Of a DNA stretch of 64,000 nt, positions 1-12,500 are shown in pieces. This DNA comes from Penicillium oxalicum. Lineage: Eukaryota > Ascomycota > Eurotiomycetes > Eurotiales > Aspergillaceae. The stretch spans positions 4,836,001 through 4,900,000 of the forward strand of contig NC_064650.1 in assembly GCF_001723175.1 (NCBI RefSeq), given 5' to 3'. A program made the position numbers and the translations under genes. Positions within the stretch are counted from its first letter, which is position 1. Each line of letters starts with the position of its first letter. The notes under the pieces were generated by a model. That model was not told the DNA's origin. It was given only the letters and a program-made list of their open reading frames with translations, and made no database searches.

Positions 1-2557
1 TTAATACTGATTGAATACAATATTCTCCGGTAGATCTGTGAATAATCAATTCTGTTGGGGGTTTTCTCTGCCAAAACAATATGATCTCGAATTTTAGTGT
101 TTTCTACAACAGCCGATGTTCGATGTAGATGATTGTTGTGCCTACTACTGATCTCTTTGTTAGCACTCGTTCCTTCTCCCTCTCCAGATTCAAGTTCCGC
201 TACAAGTAAGGTATAGATCTGTCATAAACCCAACGCCTTATTGACTCGTGGTGGGGGGGGAGGGGAGGTCCTTTAATTTTGTCTAAAAATAACCATATGT
301 TTGCAATAAGCAGAGTTCATGTTGCATCTGTGAGTCCCGGCGGCTAGTGAGACTACTGGACATTCATCAAAGCCACACCGGCACTATTTAGGGAGGAGCC
401 TTGCAATCTCTCACCGTGTTCAAGTTGCAAAGGTTGGCATTTTACATAATATCTGATAAAATGCTACTTGTTTCTGACAGCTTGATTGCCTAAATCATCA
501 ACCTGCTAAAATGAGTCAGGCGAGGCAAGGGTCCAATGTTTTAAAACTGCTTCGACAATCGATCATTAGAATTTCATAAATGATTTCCACGCAAGAAATC
601 CCTGTTCATTCCCTCTTGCGGTCAGGTGAGCTTGATTATTTTCAATTAGCGCCCTCCCACGTCCGCCATGTGTCTTCTCTCTCTATATTGATCGCCCCAA
701 CATAAAGACACGACTTGCCTTGTTCGACATTCTACCCTCTTTTATTTCTTTTTCCATCTTCACCCCTATCCCTTCTGTCTTGTACGCAATACCATGCTTG
801 CATCTTGAATGATCTGAATGGGGTTATCCCACGAAGACTGGGTGCCCATCATGAGGACAAATCACATGCGACAGCACAACCATTCGGCCAGACCGCGTTG
901 ACAAGACAGTGTACCACAAGCTCATCAACCGACATATCATATCAATGATCCCGAGTCTTGCACACTTTCAAACCAGACTCACGGGTGGAATCAACAGTGA
1001 ATCAGTCGAAAAACCCGTCAGCTCGTTTACTGCTCAGGTTTCGAAAACCAGATATTCCATCGATCCGGCTGATGAGTAGATGATCTTGCAGAGCCTGCAG
1101 AACAATGAGACCGTGCCAAGTTTGATCAGGAAAAGGAAGATTAGATTGATAGGTTTCCAAGGTACCAGATCGGGTCTAAGCTTTTTATGCGTTGGGATCC
1201 ACTCAATAAGGCCGGCTCATTATCAGATAGGTAAGGAGCAGTGCGCGGAGAAGAACCTGGACGGAGAGTCTTCCCTTTAGGAAAAGTGTGAGAATCATGG
1301 CTGTGGAATCTTCATACCTCTCGATAGATAAGAGAGCAATGGAATGGATGGATTGCAATCTAGTGCGATGATGATGATCCGGATTTTTTGGCGCCTACAG
1401 TTGCCAGGTATCGGGGCCCGGAACTGTTAGTGATGGATACGTTGATATGGTGGATGTAATGTTCAAGTTTGAGAAAGGTGGATCTATTGTGGTGCAATGA
1501 CCCTAATGGAAGTTTACCTCTTCAATTCCCTGGCCTGATGGAATGTTTTCAAATATATTCTTCTGTCTACGAAGGTACTCAATTTCATCGACTTATGGAT
1601 GAATCTACCTAGGTTTCTAGCTATGAGATGCACCACGGCAATAGGACCCCTCTGAGATCTAAGAGAGCTCAAATACATTATACACATTTTCATAGTGCCA
1701 TAATATTACTATGAAGACATATTCCAGGAAGGTTACGAACAAGACCGGTGGAAATTGAGGGATTAGGTTATACGTAGTTTGGCTTTTAACATAGGTATAA
1801 GAATCAATAATCTATCACCGCATCAATATTGCAGCGAAAATTTATCTATCATAATCACTGGAAAGAAATCAAAAAGCTATGTGATTCGGATCAGTCAGGC
1901 CATAGGTCATCTTTCATATTGCGATGGTGACTCTGACAAAATTTCCTGACTCTAAGGATTGGTCCCGAGTCGATACTTTTAATCGTCAATATGACAAAAT
2001 AGTTGCTGCAAATATGCCTGGGCTCTATAGAATCATATGCAATACAGAGATGATGTGTTTTTTCAAGCGCCAATAATCAATCTCTCGAGGAGTCTGTTGT
2101 TGGTTTCCATCCGTTCCACAAGCAAGCGCTCAATAGCTCCAAGTCTCATATACCCTGGCTTTGATTCCCAGTCAAGATTTTCTCCCTTTCCCTGTGCTTT
2201 GCTATTGGAACAGGAACGGGCCCTGTCTGAACGCCTTACGGACACCCTTCCTGGGCGCTAAAGCATCATTATCGGTCACGGTTGTAATATGTCAATCCCC
2301 GAGCTGATCATCACCCTCGAGTAGTCTGGTGGATCCGTGTCAGATGTGCGTTTGTCTGTGACTGGCAATAGGAAGATGGCGGTGGTTTATAAAGGGGAAG
2401 GACATTGCTCAGTTTGGCATTTTCTCACCGTGTCTAAACACATCACAACTGATATGACATTCCACTTGCCTCTGGTGTGGCTAGCCTCTATCTACCACCT
2501 CGCGGTCCACCATCTACTATCGGAATAACACCTGTATCGCACGACGGCAAAGACGGC
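1..2557. other. No supportable gene; AT-leaning intergenic or decayed DNA
   Basis: About 2.5 kb in which every open frame is short (under 80 codons) and overlaps others on both strands, with no recognisable domain. The stretch is visibly more AT-rich than the genes to the right and holds a G-run near 247-261. A minus-strand frame at 2063-2245 reads like a helical tail rich in Arg, Leu and Glu, but it has no context and I do not claim it. The region may be old, mutated sequence next to the two damaged genes that follow. I see no terminal inverted repeats, LTRs or transposase motifs. Confidence 0.5.
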
Positions 2558-3049
2558 ATGTCCGGCGCAGAGGGAGATTGGTGTGCGGTCTTCACCCCTC
2601 CTTCGACCCTCTCGGCCCGCAGAAGCGCTATCTCAAAGGTATTTTTGTCGAAACCGACCCCCAAACCCAGGAGGGAACAATGTTTCACGTCACGGGCGAC
2701 ATCATCACCCCAAGTGGCATGCGTTTTGAAGTGAAGGAGGGGTACGAAGCGGGCTCCTCCATCCATCTACACAGCTTCCCCAGATCGGTTGGGTCCCACG
2801 AGCGGATATGCAATCAAGAAGAATCGAGACTGTGTTGAGGGCTCTGCCGACGCCGACTAAGCAGGTATTGAAATTTTGGGGAAGGGCCCGGAATCTGGAT
2901 ATCATGATTATATCTGGACCAAAAAAAATGGGGATCCGTATGGGCCTGGGGAGCAGCGGCGACCGATCATGAAGTGTAACGAGTGGACGCATCAGCTGGC
3001 CATTCCCACGCTGATTAATGCTGGCATTTTACAGACGACACCCTCCTAG
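2558..3049 (+). pseudogene. Frame-broken gene for a small fungal protein of unknown function
   Basis: Three consecutive segments in three different frames read as one coherent protein. About 2572-2780 (frame 1) includes FHVTGDIITPSGMRFEV. 2781 to about 2880 (frame 3) reads QIGWVPRADMQ and then VLRALPTPTKQ. About 2876-3049 (frame 2) reads GYHDYIWTKKNGDPYGPGEQ, then KCNEWTHQLAIPTL, and ends at TAG 3047-3049. The first switch lies in the C-run at 2777-2781 and the second in the G-run at 2878-2881. Each is explained by one missing base, with no room for an intron. The likely start is ATG 2558 in frame 2, which would imply a third break near 2580. The C-terminal wording resembles small uncharacterised proteins of Aspergillus-type fungi, known to me only as a pattern. 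It could be a true pseudogene or homopolymer errors in the assembly. Confidence 0.55.
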
Positions 3050-3220
3050 AGGCGTCTATTGGGGGTTGTTTTGTTTCAGAGGTCTGTGGATTTCTGCAAG
3101 TCTGGACATGGGATGGGGGAAGATGGATCAGTATTCACAGCAGTTTTCATTGATCGACTAATGGACTTGTCTCATTTCAACATACGACGTCCATGTGTAG
3201 GATATTTAGCTTTCAAAATG

Positions 3221-4126
3221 TCACAGACCAGCATCCCTGTCCACCATCCGCATCACAGCCTGCTCCGCCGGCCAGACCTCAAGAAATTGTTGGATTTTGA
3301 GGCACCAGTCACTATCCCAGTACATGAACGCAATCGGGGAGGATGCAACAAAAAATTCCCAGTATTGAGGATACCAACCAGCTCCCGCCCAGTCTATCAG
3401 CACCACATCAAACGACCGTCCTCCCTGCGCATTATGACCGTTCTTGTTTGCTGCGACCATGATGTTTTTCTGTTGAACGTCTCCATGCGTTAATGTCGGC
3501 CGATGCCCCTTGAGGAGACTCGGGAGATATTCTTCGTAGTACCGGACCTTGTAGTCCGGCCTCCCATTCCGCTCAATGTGCGCGCGGTAATTCCCAACCA
3601 TGCCCGCAACGAAGTTTGCTTCCCCAATGTAGGGCCCTAAGGATCTCGGCAAACCGCCTCTCCGGTTGTGAAACAGATAGTGGTGCAGACAGCCTCCATC
3701 CAGACCGCCATAAAAATCAGACTTGGGACACGAAACTTACCGGAGAGTATTGAATATTTGACAGAGTTTATCGGTGATATCGTCTTTTTCATCCTCGGCC
3801 AATGATGGCCAAATTGCGTCTAGCTGCTTACCGGGGATGCGCTGCATGACAAGAAATGTTTCATGCGTCTCGGTGTCCTTGTACATAGCGTACAGTCGAG
3901 GTGCTGGAATTGTCGGGACATGGCGCTCGAGAAATATCAGTACCTGGCCCTCGTATTCTTTGACCCCGCGACCAAACTTCACCACGATCTCGTCATTTAT
4001 TGCGGCTACTTTGTATACGCGCTCAAACAGAATATTCGTGCAAGCACGAATTTCATCCTTGCTCGGTAATGGAGATTCAGGAAGCGAGTTGCTGGAGAAA
4101 GGCAGCGGTTCTGGTTGCCAGACCAT
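3221..4126 (-). CDS. Aminoglycoside phosphotransferase (APH)-family protein, with in-frame stop
   Basis: Encodes a protein-kinase-like phosphotransferase of the fungal APH superfamily; substrate unknown. The N-terminal lobe (3741-4126) begins at Met 4126 and carries VVKFGRG and the hinge-like FLVMQRIPGKQLD. The C-terminal lobe (3221 to about 3700) has the catalytic loop LTHGDVQQKNIMV (H-G-D...N) and the metal-binding IDWAGAGWYP. Between them the reading frame hits TAA at 3737-3739 and then continues with DFYGGLDGGCLHHYLFH, a segment that looks like the conserved middle of this family. A good donor (GTAAGT, 3740 downward) coincides with the stop, so an intron of about 80-95 nt ending at an AG near 3660 or 3647 would keep frame but delete that segment. 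I favour a nonsense mutation (a CAA-to-TAA change would fit), but splicing is possible. A longer open frame upstream to 4306 lacks family character. Confidence 0.7.
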
Positions 4127-4250
4127 TGCGAGGGGCTTGAGAGTGTTCACCTGTACGCTGATCAGGTAAGGTGAATGATGAAGACCTTGGGCGGCTACAA
4201 CAATCTGTTGGAGCTGATGTGGTGGGCCGTGAGTGGGCCTGTCTCTCTGA

Positions 4251-4275
4251 TCACGTGGCTTATGTATATAACCTT
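4251..4275 (-). promoter_or_regulatory. Putative promoter elements of the APH-family gene (TCACGTGG, TATA-like)
   Basis: Some 125-150 bp upstream of the chosen start of the minus-strand phosphotransferase lie an E-box-like TCACGTGG (4251-4258) and an AT-rich TATATA-type stretch (about 4264-4273). These are sequence matches only; no start site is known. Confidence 0.25.
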
Positions 4276-4306
4276 TTATAGACTGCTGTGGTAGTGCATT
4301 TACCAT

Positions 4307-5046
4307 TCTTGAACAACCTTACTATTGACACATGGAGTTTCCCGCTCGCGATAGTCTCCTAGAATTTTCTCGATGCCTCTCCCCTCCTGTATCCCTACAC
4401 CTTGATCGCACCACCTTATTCATTACGGGGCGAACCATTGCCATAGAAACAGCATATACTTGGTTCAGGCAGAATCCCTCTGCCCTGATTGATTGCTATA
4501 CGACAAGTACCAATGACTCTTTCTCCCCCTCTCTTACATAGCTACAGCCTACCTCTTGCTCTTTAATCTGAACAATAAGTATAGCAGTCCTAGACCTTCC
4601 GGAGCTGCTAGTGACCTCGCATGAAATGACAGGTTTATTTGAGAACTTGCGCCACATTTGGCAGTCTGCGAACTTGTAACACAATTTGAGATATCGCACG
4701 TGATGATAAGCTTCTTGATGCTGACAAGCCTCATTCAATCAAGTTTCAAAAAGAAGTGAATGGTAGGGGGTTTGCTTCTACTTGAGTGGGTCCAGGATCG
4801 ATTAGGTCCATCCTTGTCCACTGGCACTGTGCTTTGATATCACGTGACTGATTAGTCATCTTACTAACGCGACTCCCGCGGGTGCAGGACTTCATAGGCG
4901 TCAGTGCAATTTGCCCCCGTTACAGAACGTCGAGGCATTGTCTACACGTCGTCAATGCAACCGTTCCACGGTCTCCGATCCGAATGTAGCTTTTGCTACT
5001 AGATATCCAAAATTCCACAGCCTCCTAAGAACTGACTTTCCCCACC
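4307..5046. other. Intergenic region with shared divergent promoter (APH-like / prp10)
   Basis: About 740 bp between the open frame of the minus-strand phosphotransferase and the start of prp10. It has pyrimidine-rich stretches, a GCACGTGA at about 4696-4703 and a perfect TCACGTGA at 4840-4847, some 200 bp before the prp10 ATG. No coding frame here is convincing. Confidence 0.5.
4840..4847. promoter_or_regulatory. TCACGTGA palindrome upstream of prp10
   Basis: Perfect 8-bp palindrome 200 bp upstream of the prp10 start codon. It matches the E-box/CDEI-type site (RTCACRTG) bound by Cbf1-like bHLH factors in yeasts. The same 8-mer occurs in two other intergenic promoters of this window (45197-45204 and 48891-48898). 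Function is inferred. Confidence 0.4.
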
Positions 5047-8000
5047 ATGTCTGACGGTAAGTCCATCTGCACACCTCTCAGACTGGTTGATGCTAATCGC
5101 CCCCAAAACAGCCGATATTGAGGCCGTTCGACGGCTGCAGGCCGAGCGTAATGCAGCTGCTGCTAGTAAAAAAGGTTCTAGGACCTTTGACTCATCTAGT
5201 CAGCGCACTGACAACTCGACCAAGGCATCCCTGACTGAATCCTTCGACACAACCCTGTACGATCGAAACGGATCTGACAAATTTGCTGGCTACGAGACAT
5301 CTATTGCGGTAAATGGCGACGATGAGGACGACGACATGGAAGACGCCAATGGCGGTCACCGCTTAGTCGGACAGTACACTGCTACCCGAAGCCAAATCGA
5401 TGAGATGGCGCAAGGAAACGGTGTGGAAGAAGAAGATATTTTACTTGGTCGTGAGAAAGCCGCCCGTATCTCTGATCGAGAAACTGATTACCAGAAGCGA
5501 CGGTTCAATCGCGGCGGTCTCACACCCACACGTGCCGATCCTTTTGCTGCCAATGCTGACGGTCAGGATGGAAAAGACGGCCAGACATACCGGGAGGTCA
5601 TGGCGCTCCGGGAGCTTGAGAAAGAGGAGGAACGCGTGCAGAAACTCATTGCTGAAAAGCGGGACCAAGGCCAGGACATGGCCGCCGAAGAACATCAACC
5701 TTCACTGAAAGCCACACAAGACGACACTCCAATGCCCGATTCTGGCGCCACTGCTGAAGCTGGCAAGAAGCGAAAGAAGCGGTGGGATGTCGGCGCCCCA
5801 GAGAACGAGACCTCTGAAGAAACCAAGCCGGTCGAAGTCAAGACCAAGCGCTCTCGTTGGGATGAGGCTCCCGCTCCCGGTGCCCCCGAAGAACCTAAGC
5901 GTCGATCGAGATGGGATCTGGCCCCCGCGGCCACACCTGTTGGCAACCAAGGGCTCGCGACACCTATGCATCCGTCTCAGGCGGCCGGCGGCGCGGCAGC
6001 AGGCTTTGGAGCTGACCCAGCTATACGGGCTGGAGACTGGACCGATGAAGAGCTTGACATGATGCTGCCCACTGAAGGCTACAAGATTCTGGAACCCCCT
6101 CCCGGATACGCCCCTGTTCGGAATGTTGCACGCAAGATGATGGCGACACCGGTGCCATTGGCCGGCGCCGCAGGAGTTGGTGGTTTTATGATGCAGGAAC
6201 CAGAAAATGCTCGATCTATGGGTAAGGACCTGCCGACCGATATTCCTGGTGTTGGTGACTTGCAGTTCTTCAAGCCCGAGGATATGGCATACTTCGGTAA
6301 GCTCATGGAAGCTGGAGATGAGAGTACCATGACAGTGGAAGAGATGAAGGAGCGCAAAATCATGAGACTGCTGTTGAAAGTCAAGAACGGCACACCTCCC
6401 ATGCGCAAGACTGCGCTGCGTCAGCTTACTGATAATGCGCGAAACTTTGGAGCCGGCGCACTTTTCAATCAGATTTTGCCTCTGCTGATGGAGAAGTCGT
6501 TGGAAGATCAAGAGCGCCACTTGCTGGTCAAAGTCATCGACCGTGTTCTGTACAAGCTTGACGACCTTGTGCGCCCCTATGTGCACAAGATCCTGGTTGT
6601 GATTGAGCCCTTGCTCATTGATCAAGACTACTATGCTCGTGTTGAGGGCCGAGAGATTATTTCCAATCTTTCCAAGGCTGCCGGTCTTGCCACAATGATC
6701 AGTACTATGCGTCCTGATATCGACCACGTGGACGAATACGTACGAAATACCACCGCACGAGCTTTCGCGGTTGTAGCCTCTGCTCTCGGAATTCCGGCGC
6801 TTCTGCCTTTCCTACGAGCAGTGTGCCGCAGTAAGAAATCCTGGCAGGCTCGTCACACGGGTGTGAAGATCGTCCAACAGATTCCCATCTTGATGGGGTG
6901 CGCCATTCTTCCTCACCTGAAGGGACTCGTCGACTGTATTTCCGACAATCTCAGCGACGAGCAGGCCAAGGTGCGTACAGTCACTGCATTGGCTGTGGCC
7001 GCGTTGGCTGAGGCCGCCAACCCTTATGGTATTGAGAGCTTCGACGAGATTCTGAACCCTCTTTGGACCGGCGCCCGCAAGCAGCGGGGCAAGGGTCTTG
7101 CTGCGTTCCTGAAAGCTGTGGGCTACATCATTCCACTTATGGACGAAGAATATGCCAACTACTACACCAGTCAGATTATGGAGATTCTGCTTCGAGAGTT
7201 CTCTTCGCCAGATGAGGAAATGAAGAAGGTCGTTCTCAAAGTCGTGTCGCAGTGCTCCAGCACCGATGGTGTGACGGCTAACTACCTTAAGGAACATGTC
7301 TTGACCGATTTCTTCAAGAGCTTCTGGGTCCGCCGCATGGCTCTGGATCGAAGAAATTACCGTCAGGTCGTTGATACTACCGTGGACCTCGGCCAAAAGG
7401 TCGGTGTTGGGGAGATCCTTGAGCGCATTGTCAACAATTTGAAGGATGAGAGTGAACCCTACCGTAAGATGACCGTTGAGACGATTGAAAAGTTGGTCGC
7501 CTCGCTCGGAGCGGCCGACATCTCGGAGCGTTTGGAGGAACGGCTCATTGACGGTGTGCTCTTCGCTTTCCAGGAGCAAAGCATTGAAGACATTGTGATT
7601 TTGAACGGGTTTGGCACAGTCGTGAATGCGCTCAGCACTCGATGCAAGCCATACCTGCCTCAGATCGTGTCTACCATCCTTTGGCGGCTGAACAACAAGT
7701 CTGCGACGGTGCGTCAACAGGCCGCCGATCTCATCTCCCGCATCGCAATGGTCATGAAGCAATGCGGTGAAGACGCTCTCATGGGGAAGCTGGGTATTGT
7801 CCTGTATGAGTATCTTGGAGAAGAGTACCCTGAAGTCCTAGGATCTATTCTAGGTGCTCTGCGGTCCATTGTGACCGTGGTGGGTATCAACCAAATGCAG
7901 CCGCCCATTCGTGACCTTTTGCCCCGTCTGACGCCCATCTTGCGTAACCGACACGAGAAGGTGCAGGAGAACACCATTGACCTTGTCGGTCGAATCGCAG

Positions 8001-8776
8001 ACCGTGGCCCGGAATCGGTGAATGCTCGAGAGTGGATGCGTATTTGCTTCGAGCTGCTGGATATGCTCAAGGCTCACAAGAAGGGTATTCGCCGCGCGGC
8101 CAACAACACTTTTGGTTTCATTGCCAAGGCCATCGGTCCTCAAGATGTGCTGGCCACTCTCCTCAACAACTTGCGTGTTCAAGAACGTCAGTCTCGCGTG
8201 TGCACGGCGGTTGCCATTGGTATTGTTGCCGAAACATGCGCCCCCTTCACGGTGCTCCCGGCGTTGATGAACGAATATCGGGTTCCCGAACTCAACGTGC
8301 AAAACGGTGTTCTCAAGGCCATGTCCTTCCTTTTCGAGTACATTGGTGAGATGGCCAAGGACTACGTGTACGCGGTGACGCCTTTGCTCGAGGATGCTCT
8401 GATCGACCGTGACCAGGTTCACCGACAGACCGCCGCAAGTGTGGTTAAGCACATTGCCCTCGGCGTCGTTGGCCTAGGCTGTGAGGATGCCATGGTGCAC
8501 CTGTTGAACTTGGTCTTCCCCAACATCTTCGAAACCAGTCCTCATGTCATTGATCGTATCATCGAGGCAATCGACGCTATTCGTATGGCTGTTGGCACGG
8601 GAACTGTCATGAATTACGTCTGGGCCGGACTCTTCCACCCTGCTCGCAAGGTGCGCACTCCTTACTGGCGACTCTACAACGATGCCTACGTCCAAGCGGC
8701 GGATTCGATGGTCCCTTACTATCCGGACCTGAAAGCCGACGGCTTGGACCGCTCAGAGTTGGACATTATTGTGTGA
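5047..8776 (+). CDS. prp10: Splicing factor 3B subunit 1 (SF3b155 / Prp10)
   Basis: Large HEAT-repeat scaffold of the SF3b complex in the U2 snRNP. It clamps the branch-site helix during pre-mRNA splicing in the nucleus. Exons are 5047-5056 (only 10 nt, ATGTCTGACG) and 5112-8776; the 55-nt intron has GTAAGT/ACAG ends. The spliced product is 1224 aa, within the usual 1200-1300. The N-terminus starts [21 protein letters not shown] disordered region with a TP motif ([10 protein letters not shown], about 140) follows, then three RWD motifs at about 227, 252 and 270 of the U2AF-ligand type that recruit UHM proteins. From about residue 380 to the end it is helical HEAT repeats, including the conserved tail [20 protein letters not shown]. 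The unspliced frame starting at 5087 is an artefact of reading through the intron. Long antisense frames inside it are shadows. Confidence 0.97.
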
Positions 8777-11700
8777 GCGAGGCGGGTGACCCGTGGAATA
8801 TAGATATAGGGGCCTTGGTCATGTTTCTTCTTTTTTTTTCTTCTTCTCCATGCATAAGTAGTCTTTATTTTCGGACTGGAGGATGAGCATTCTGTCACGT
8901 TCTTCGTTCCTAGCCGGCGTCATGTGCCATATGCCTTTTTTGTTTCTTTTTTCCGTGACTGGGATTATTCCTTCTTCCTGCTTTCATTGAGTTTACCAGG
9001 ACCACCGGACGTTTGGCGTCGGCACTTGTATATCAAGATCACGAAAATTTTGAGCATCATTATGAGCCATTTGAGCTTGTCCCTCTGATCTTTGTCCTTC
9101 ACCTCAGATTCCACTTTGGTAGTGTAGTACCTTGGGGAACCTGATGACATCTATCAATATCGAGCTGAAGGGGTATGTACCTGCGTCTAGGTAGGCTGAT
9201 GGACGATATGGACACACACAGTAAGTACCTATCAACAGACCTACCCAGAGGTCTGCCCTCATTCGTTTACATTGTTGACTGTTGGGTTCCAACCCATGGG
9301 CACTGGGACCGTACTATCACCTTCGTATCTATCCATCACGTTCATCTCGGGTGTCAATGACAGGAAGTGCAGATATTAGACATGTCGGTATAGAGGATGT
9401 GGATCATTCATCCTCTATCCACCTGGAATTTTGCCTTTGCAGAAACTGATCCAATACCTACTAACCTTTCTATACCTCCAATCCATTCTCTAGCACACCT
9501 TTGCTCTCTCTCTCTCTCTCGAACAAGACTCGAAGCGTGTGGACCAACTCCACTCCTGGCCAGCGCCAAGCAGCGCCCACGATGCCCCAAGCTCCGTGGA
9601 TTCCACACTTGGGACGCTCAGGGACGTTGGAAGAACTTTCTTAGGGGTCCTGTGGATCCCCGAAGGTCTTGGCACAGGGTGGTGGCCGCGTCAGCTCTCT
9701 TTGCCCTTTTTTTTGGTTTCTTTCTTCGCTTTTTCTGTTTTGGGAATATGTAGTTGGAATTCGATTTTTCTCTGTTTAGTTTTTGTTTTTGGAGAATCAC
9801 GTTTCTCTAGATGTCAGCAGGGGCTGATTTTTTTCCTATTCTGGTAGATGGTCCGATGAGGGATTCCCCCGGGGCTGGGGAAGATGCCCGAGTCCAGGAT
9901 GGTTTAAATGGGAGAGAGTATACGATGGATACGAAGGATTCAAGATGGTGCTTTGGGGCTTTTGACGAGACAACGTGTGTAGCTAGTTGGAAGGGATGAG
10001 GACCGCGGGGTTTAGTGGATTGCATATGTCCAATGAGGAAGACAGGAATCGACACTATAAAGAGTATTTGAACTTGACATGGATACTACGGTATTGAGTA
10101 TTGAGTGTTCTATAAAAGATATATCAATCTCCATAAAGAAAAAGGTTGAGTTTAAAGAAAACATGCAAAAGAAGACTAGACTTTCTGGTATCTGAATGCC
10201 TCTTTTGCGAGTTGAGAAGGGGGAGAGAGGGAGGGAGAGCCCTTTGGTAGCTACACCTCATTCATTCTCTTCGATGCAAGGTGAAAGATTCGTTGTATCC
10301 AATTAATCAAGGCATGTACGTACTACGTACTGTATGTCCATACTTGGGCCTACTCTCGCCCAGTACCTTCCACTAATGTTGTCATCGGCAATCAATGATG
10401 AGAGCTCATCAACAGTCACGACTTGGACTAGGAGTCTCGTCATCTTCCAATCGACTAACCTCGTACCTACCGTGCGGGGAGTCATCATGATGGTCGAGTG
10501 TGCAGCCATCCAAGAGCAGGTTTACTCTCCTTGGCTTCAAACGTTGATAGGATCTCGAATCAACATCAACCCTCAATGAGGTATGTACATCCTTGAACAT
10601 TATTGGATCTCTGTCCATCTGGATATCTTCCCCACTTCCTCTTCCTCCTCCGAGAAGAAAGAATGGAAAAGCAGGAATGGGAAAAAAAAAGGCCAACACA
10701 GCCGCCCCCTGAGCTCAGGATGGTCTTTCTTTACGCACAGGCAACCTAATCCCGCGGCACCGCACCGCACCGAGAGAGTAATTCAGGTACGCGCACGGGA
10801 TCAAGATGGATAAATCTGGTTCTTGACAATGTCCGGTGTTTAGTGTGTCCACTCGTGTCAACGCGTAAACATGGATTTTTTTTTGTCTGCTCTACTGAAG
10901 ATGAAGTAGCAGCCGGGGGAGGATGGACGGGGAGTCTACACTCTGCACTGATTTGACCAGATGAAATAAGGGGGAGAAAAAAGAAGAGACGAAAAGAGGA
11001 AATAGTAGTCTATATTTGATAGTATCAAACAGTGTATATACACACATCTATAGATGGGTGCTTCGCAGTCCACACTACGCCTACACGTCCGAAATGTCCA
11101 ATCACTATACCTAACAGTCTCCTCTATGAATCTTATAGTCTTATGGAACTACTGAGATATATAATAGTAGATTCAAAGTGTATTACCAAATAACTATGCT
11201 ATCGTATATTCCATGGACTACTTTACCGTCCACCCTACCCCGAACATGACCCCCCCTACCCTTTGGATCTGCTATAATCTTCAAACAACTAAAGAGTCAC
11301 ATATTGATGCGACCAGAACAGTAACCTTCTTCTGGAAACCCTCCCCCCCCCACGCCATATTGATCCAAGCCTTGACCACCCACACGTCCCAAAATCACCC
11401 GCCCTTCGAGAAACCTTCCCTCAGACAACCGGAAACCGAACAACGGTGGGCTGCGTGTTTCAGCTCGAGCAAGGGAGAGGGAGATGGGGGGGCAAGTGGT
11501 GCGTAGTGGTGGCGAGTAGCTAAGTACAGAAAGAGGCCCCGCGGACAACAAAATACGATCCAAGTACGAACGGGTTGAAAGGGATCAAAGATGAGAGGCG
11601 TCAGCCACGGGTGGAGACGGCGGGGCTCACTCTTACAGCTGGCACATCCATTCTGAGAGTTGACAGGGTGAGAAAGGGTTTCCCGTCTTGTCCGGCACGG

Positions 11701-12500
11701 GCGCCATGGCGCGTTGATGGCGTAAGCCTTCTTGGCTCCTCAGGGGAGGAGGAGGGGGGAAAGGGTCCATCGGGTGGGGGACATTGGGGGAGGTGAGAAG
11801 AAGGATAAGGAGATTTGATGTGTTTTACTTGAACGATGCTGTTTAGATGGGGGGGGGGGGGATTTAGGGTGGACAAGCCTATAGGGTGTTGTTTGTTTTT
11901 GTTTTTTACTTTGATTTTGGAGTTGGATTTTGATTGATATTTTAGTATCGCTGACTCCATATAGATCTCCACATGACCGGGGTCTTCTTTGCTTGGTGAA
12001 TGGATAAGATATTGGTCATTCTTGATGAAAGATTTCTCGAATCCGACACAGAGAGCAATAAATCGCTTTCTTGCTCAAAAAAAAAAAAACAAGAAGGCAT
12101 ACGCGGCCGGCCTTGTTTCCCTTTTCAATGATGATGCCTTGCCTCTTTTGTTTTTACGGGTCATGATCAAATCCTGTACTGTAGGACCCTTCTTTGCTGA
12201 CATGAAGATTGAGCAATGGGGGGAAGGGGGTTGCATCTTCAGCCAATCCAATTCCTAGAGGGAATTACACATGACAGCTTCCATACCCTCTGGGTTCACT
12301 CGTTATGCGTGACTAGCAGGAGAACAAACAGATTGTAGCCGAGAATCAGGAGCAGCTCGACAACAATGTGCAGCCTCATGGTTCCCGATCCTGGAATCTC
12401 TCGTCTCTACTCTCTCGTATCCGCCCATAGTGCAGGTCAGACACGGCTCGGCCTCCATCCATAGAGGAGCCAGGGCCCGAATTGAGGTTCATCTGGCGAA
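8777..12500. other. Gene desert part 1: prp10 3' flank and low-complexity DNA
   Basis: No supportable coding sequence. It begins with the T-rich prp10 3' region (8820-8960), then carries a CT microsatellite at 9504-9520, T-rich tracts at 9697-9790, purine-rich DNA at 10200-10240, a small CACCG-type repeat near 10757, a C9 run near 11343 and a G13 run at 11849-11861. Open frames reach at most about 120 codons, overlap on opposite strands and have repetitive composition, so I read them as chance. Confidence 0.6.
9504..9520 (+). repeat. CT dinucleotide microsatellite
   Basis: Uninterrupted CT repeat of about 8 units within the gene desert. Confidence 0.8.

Noticed and set aside
1..2557. Degenerate transposon in the left flank
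   Set aside because: No terminal repeats, transposase or reverse-transcriptase motifs could be read; AT-richness alone is not evidence.
5702..7762. Long minus-strand open frames (341 and 316 codons) opposite prp10
   Set aside because: They are antisense shadows of the strongly coding SF3B1 exon; codon bias of the sense strand creates them and they show no domain of their own.
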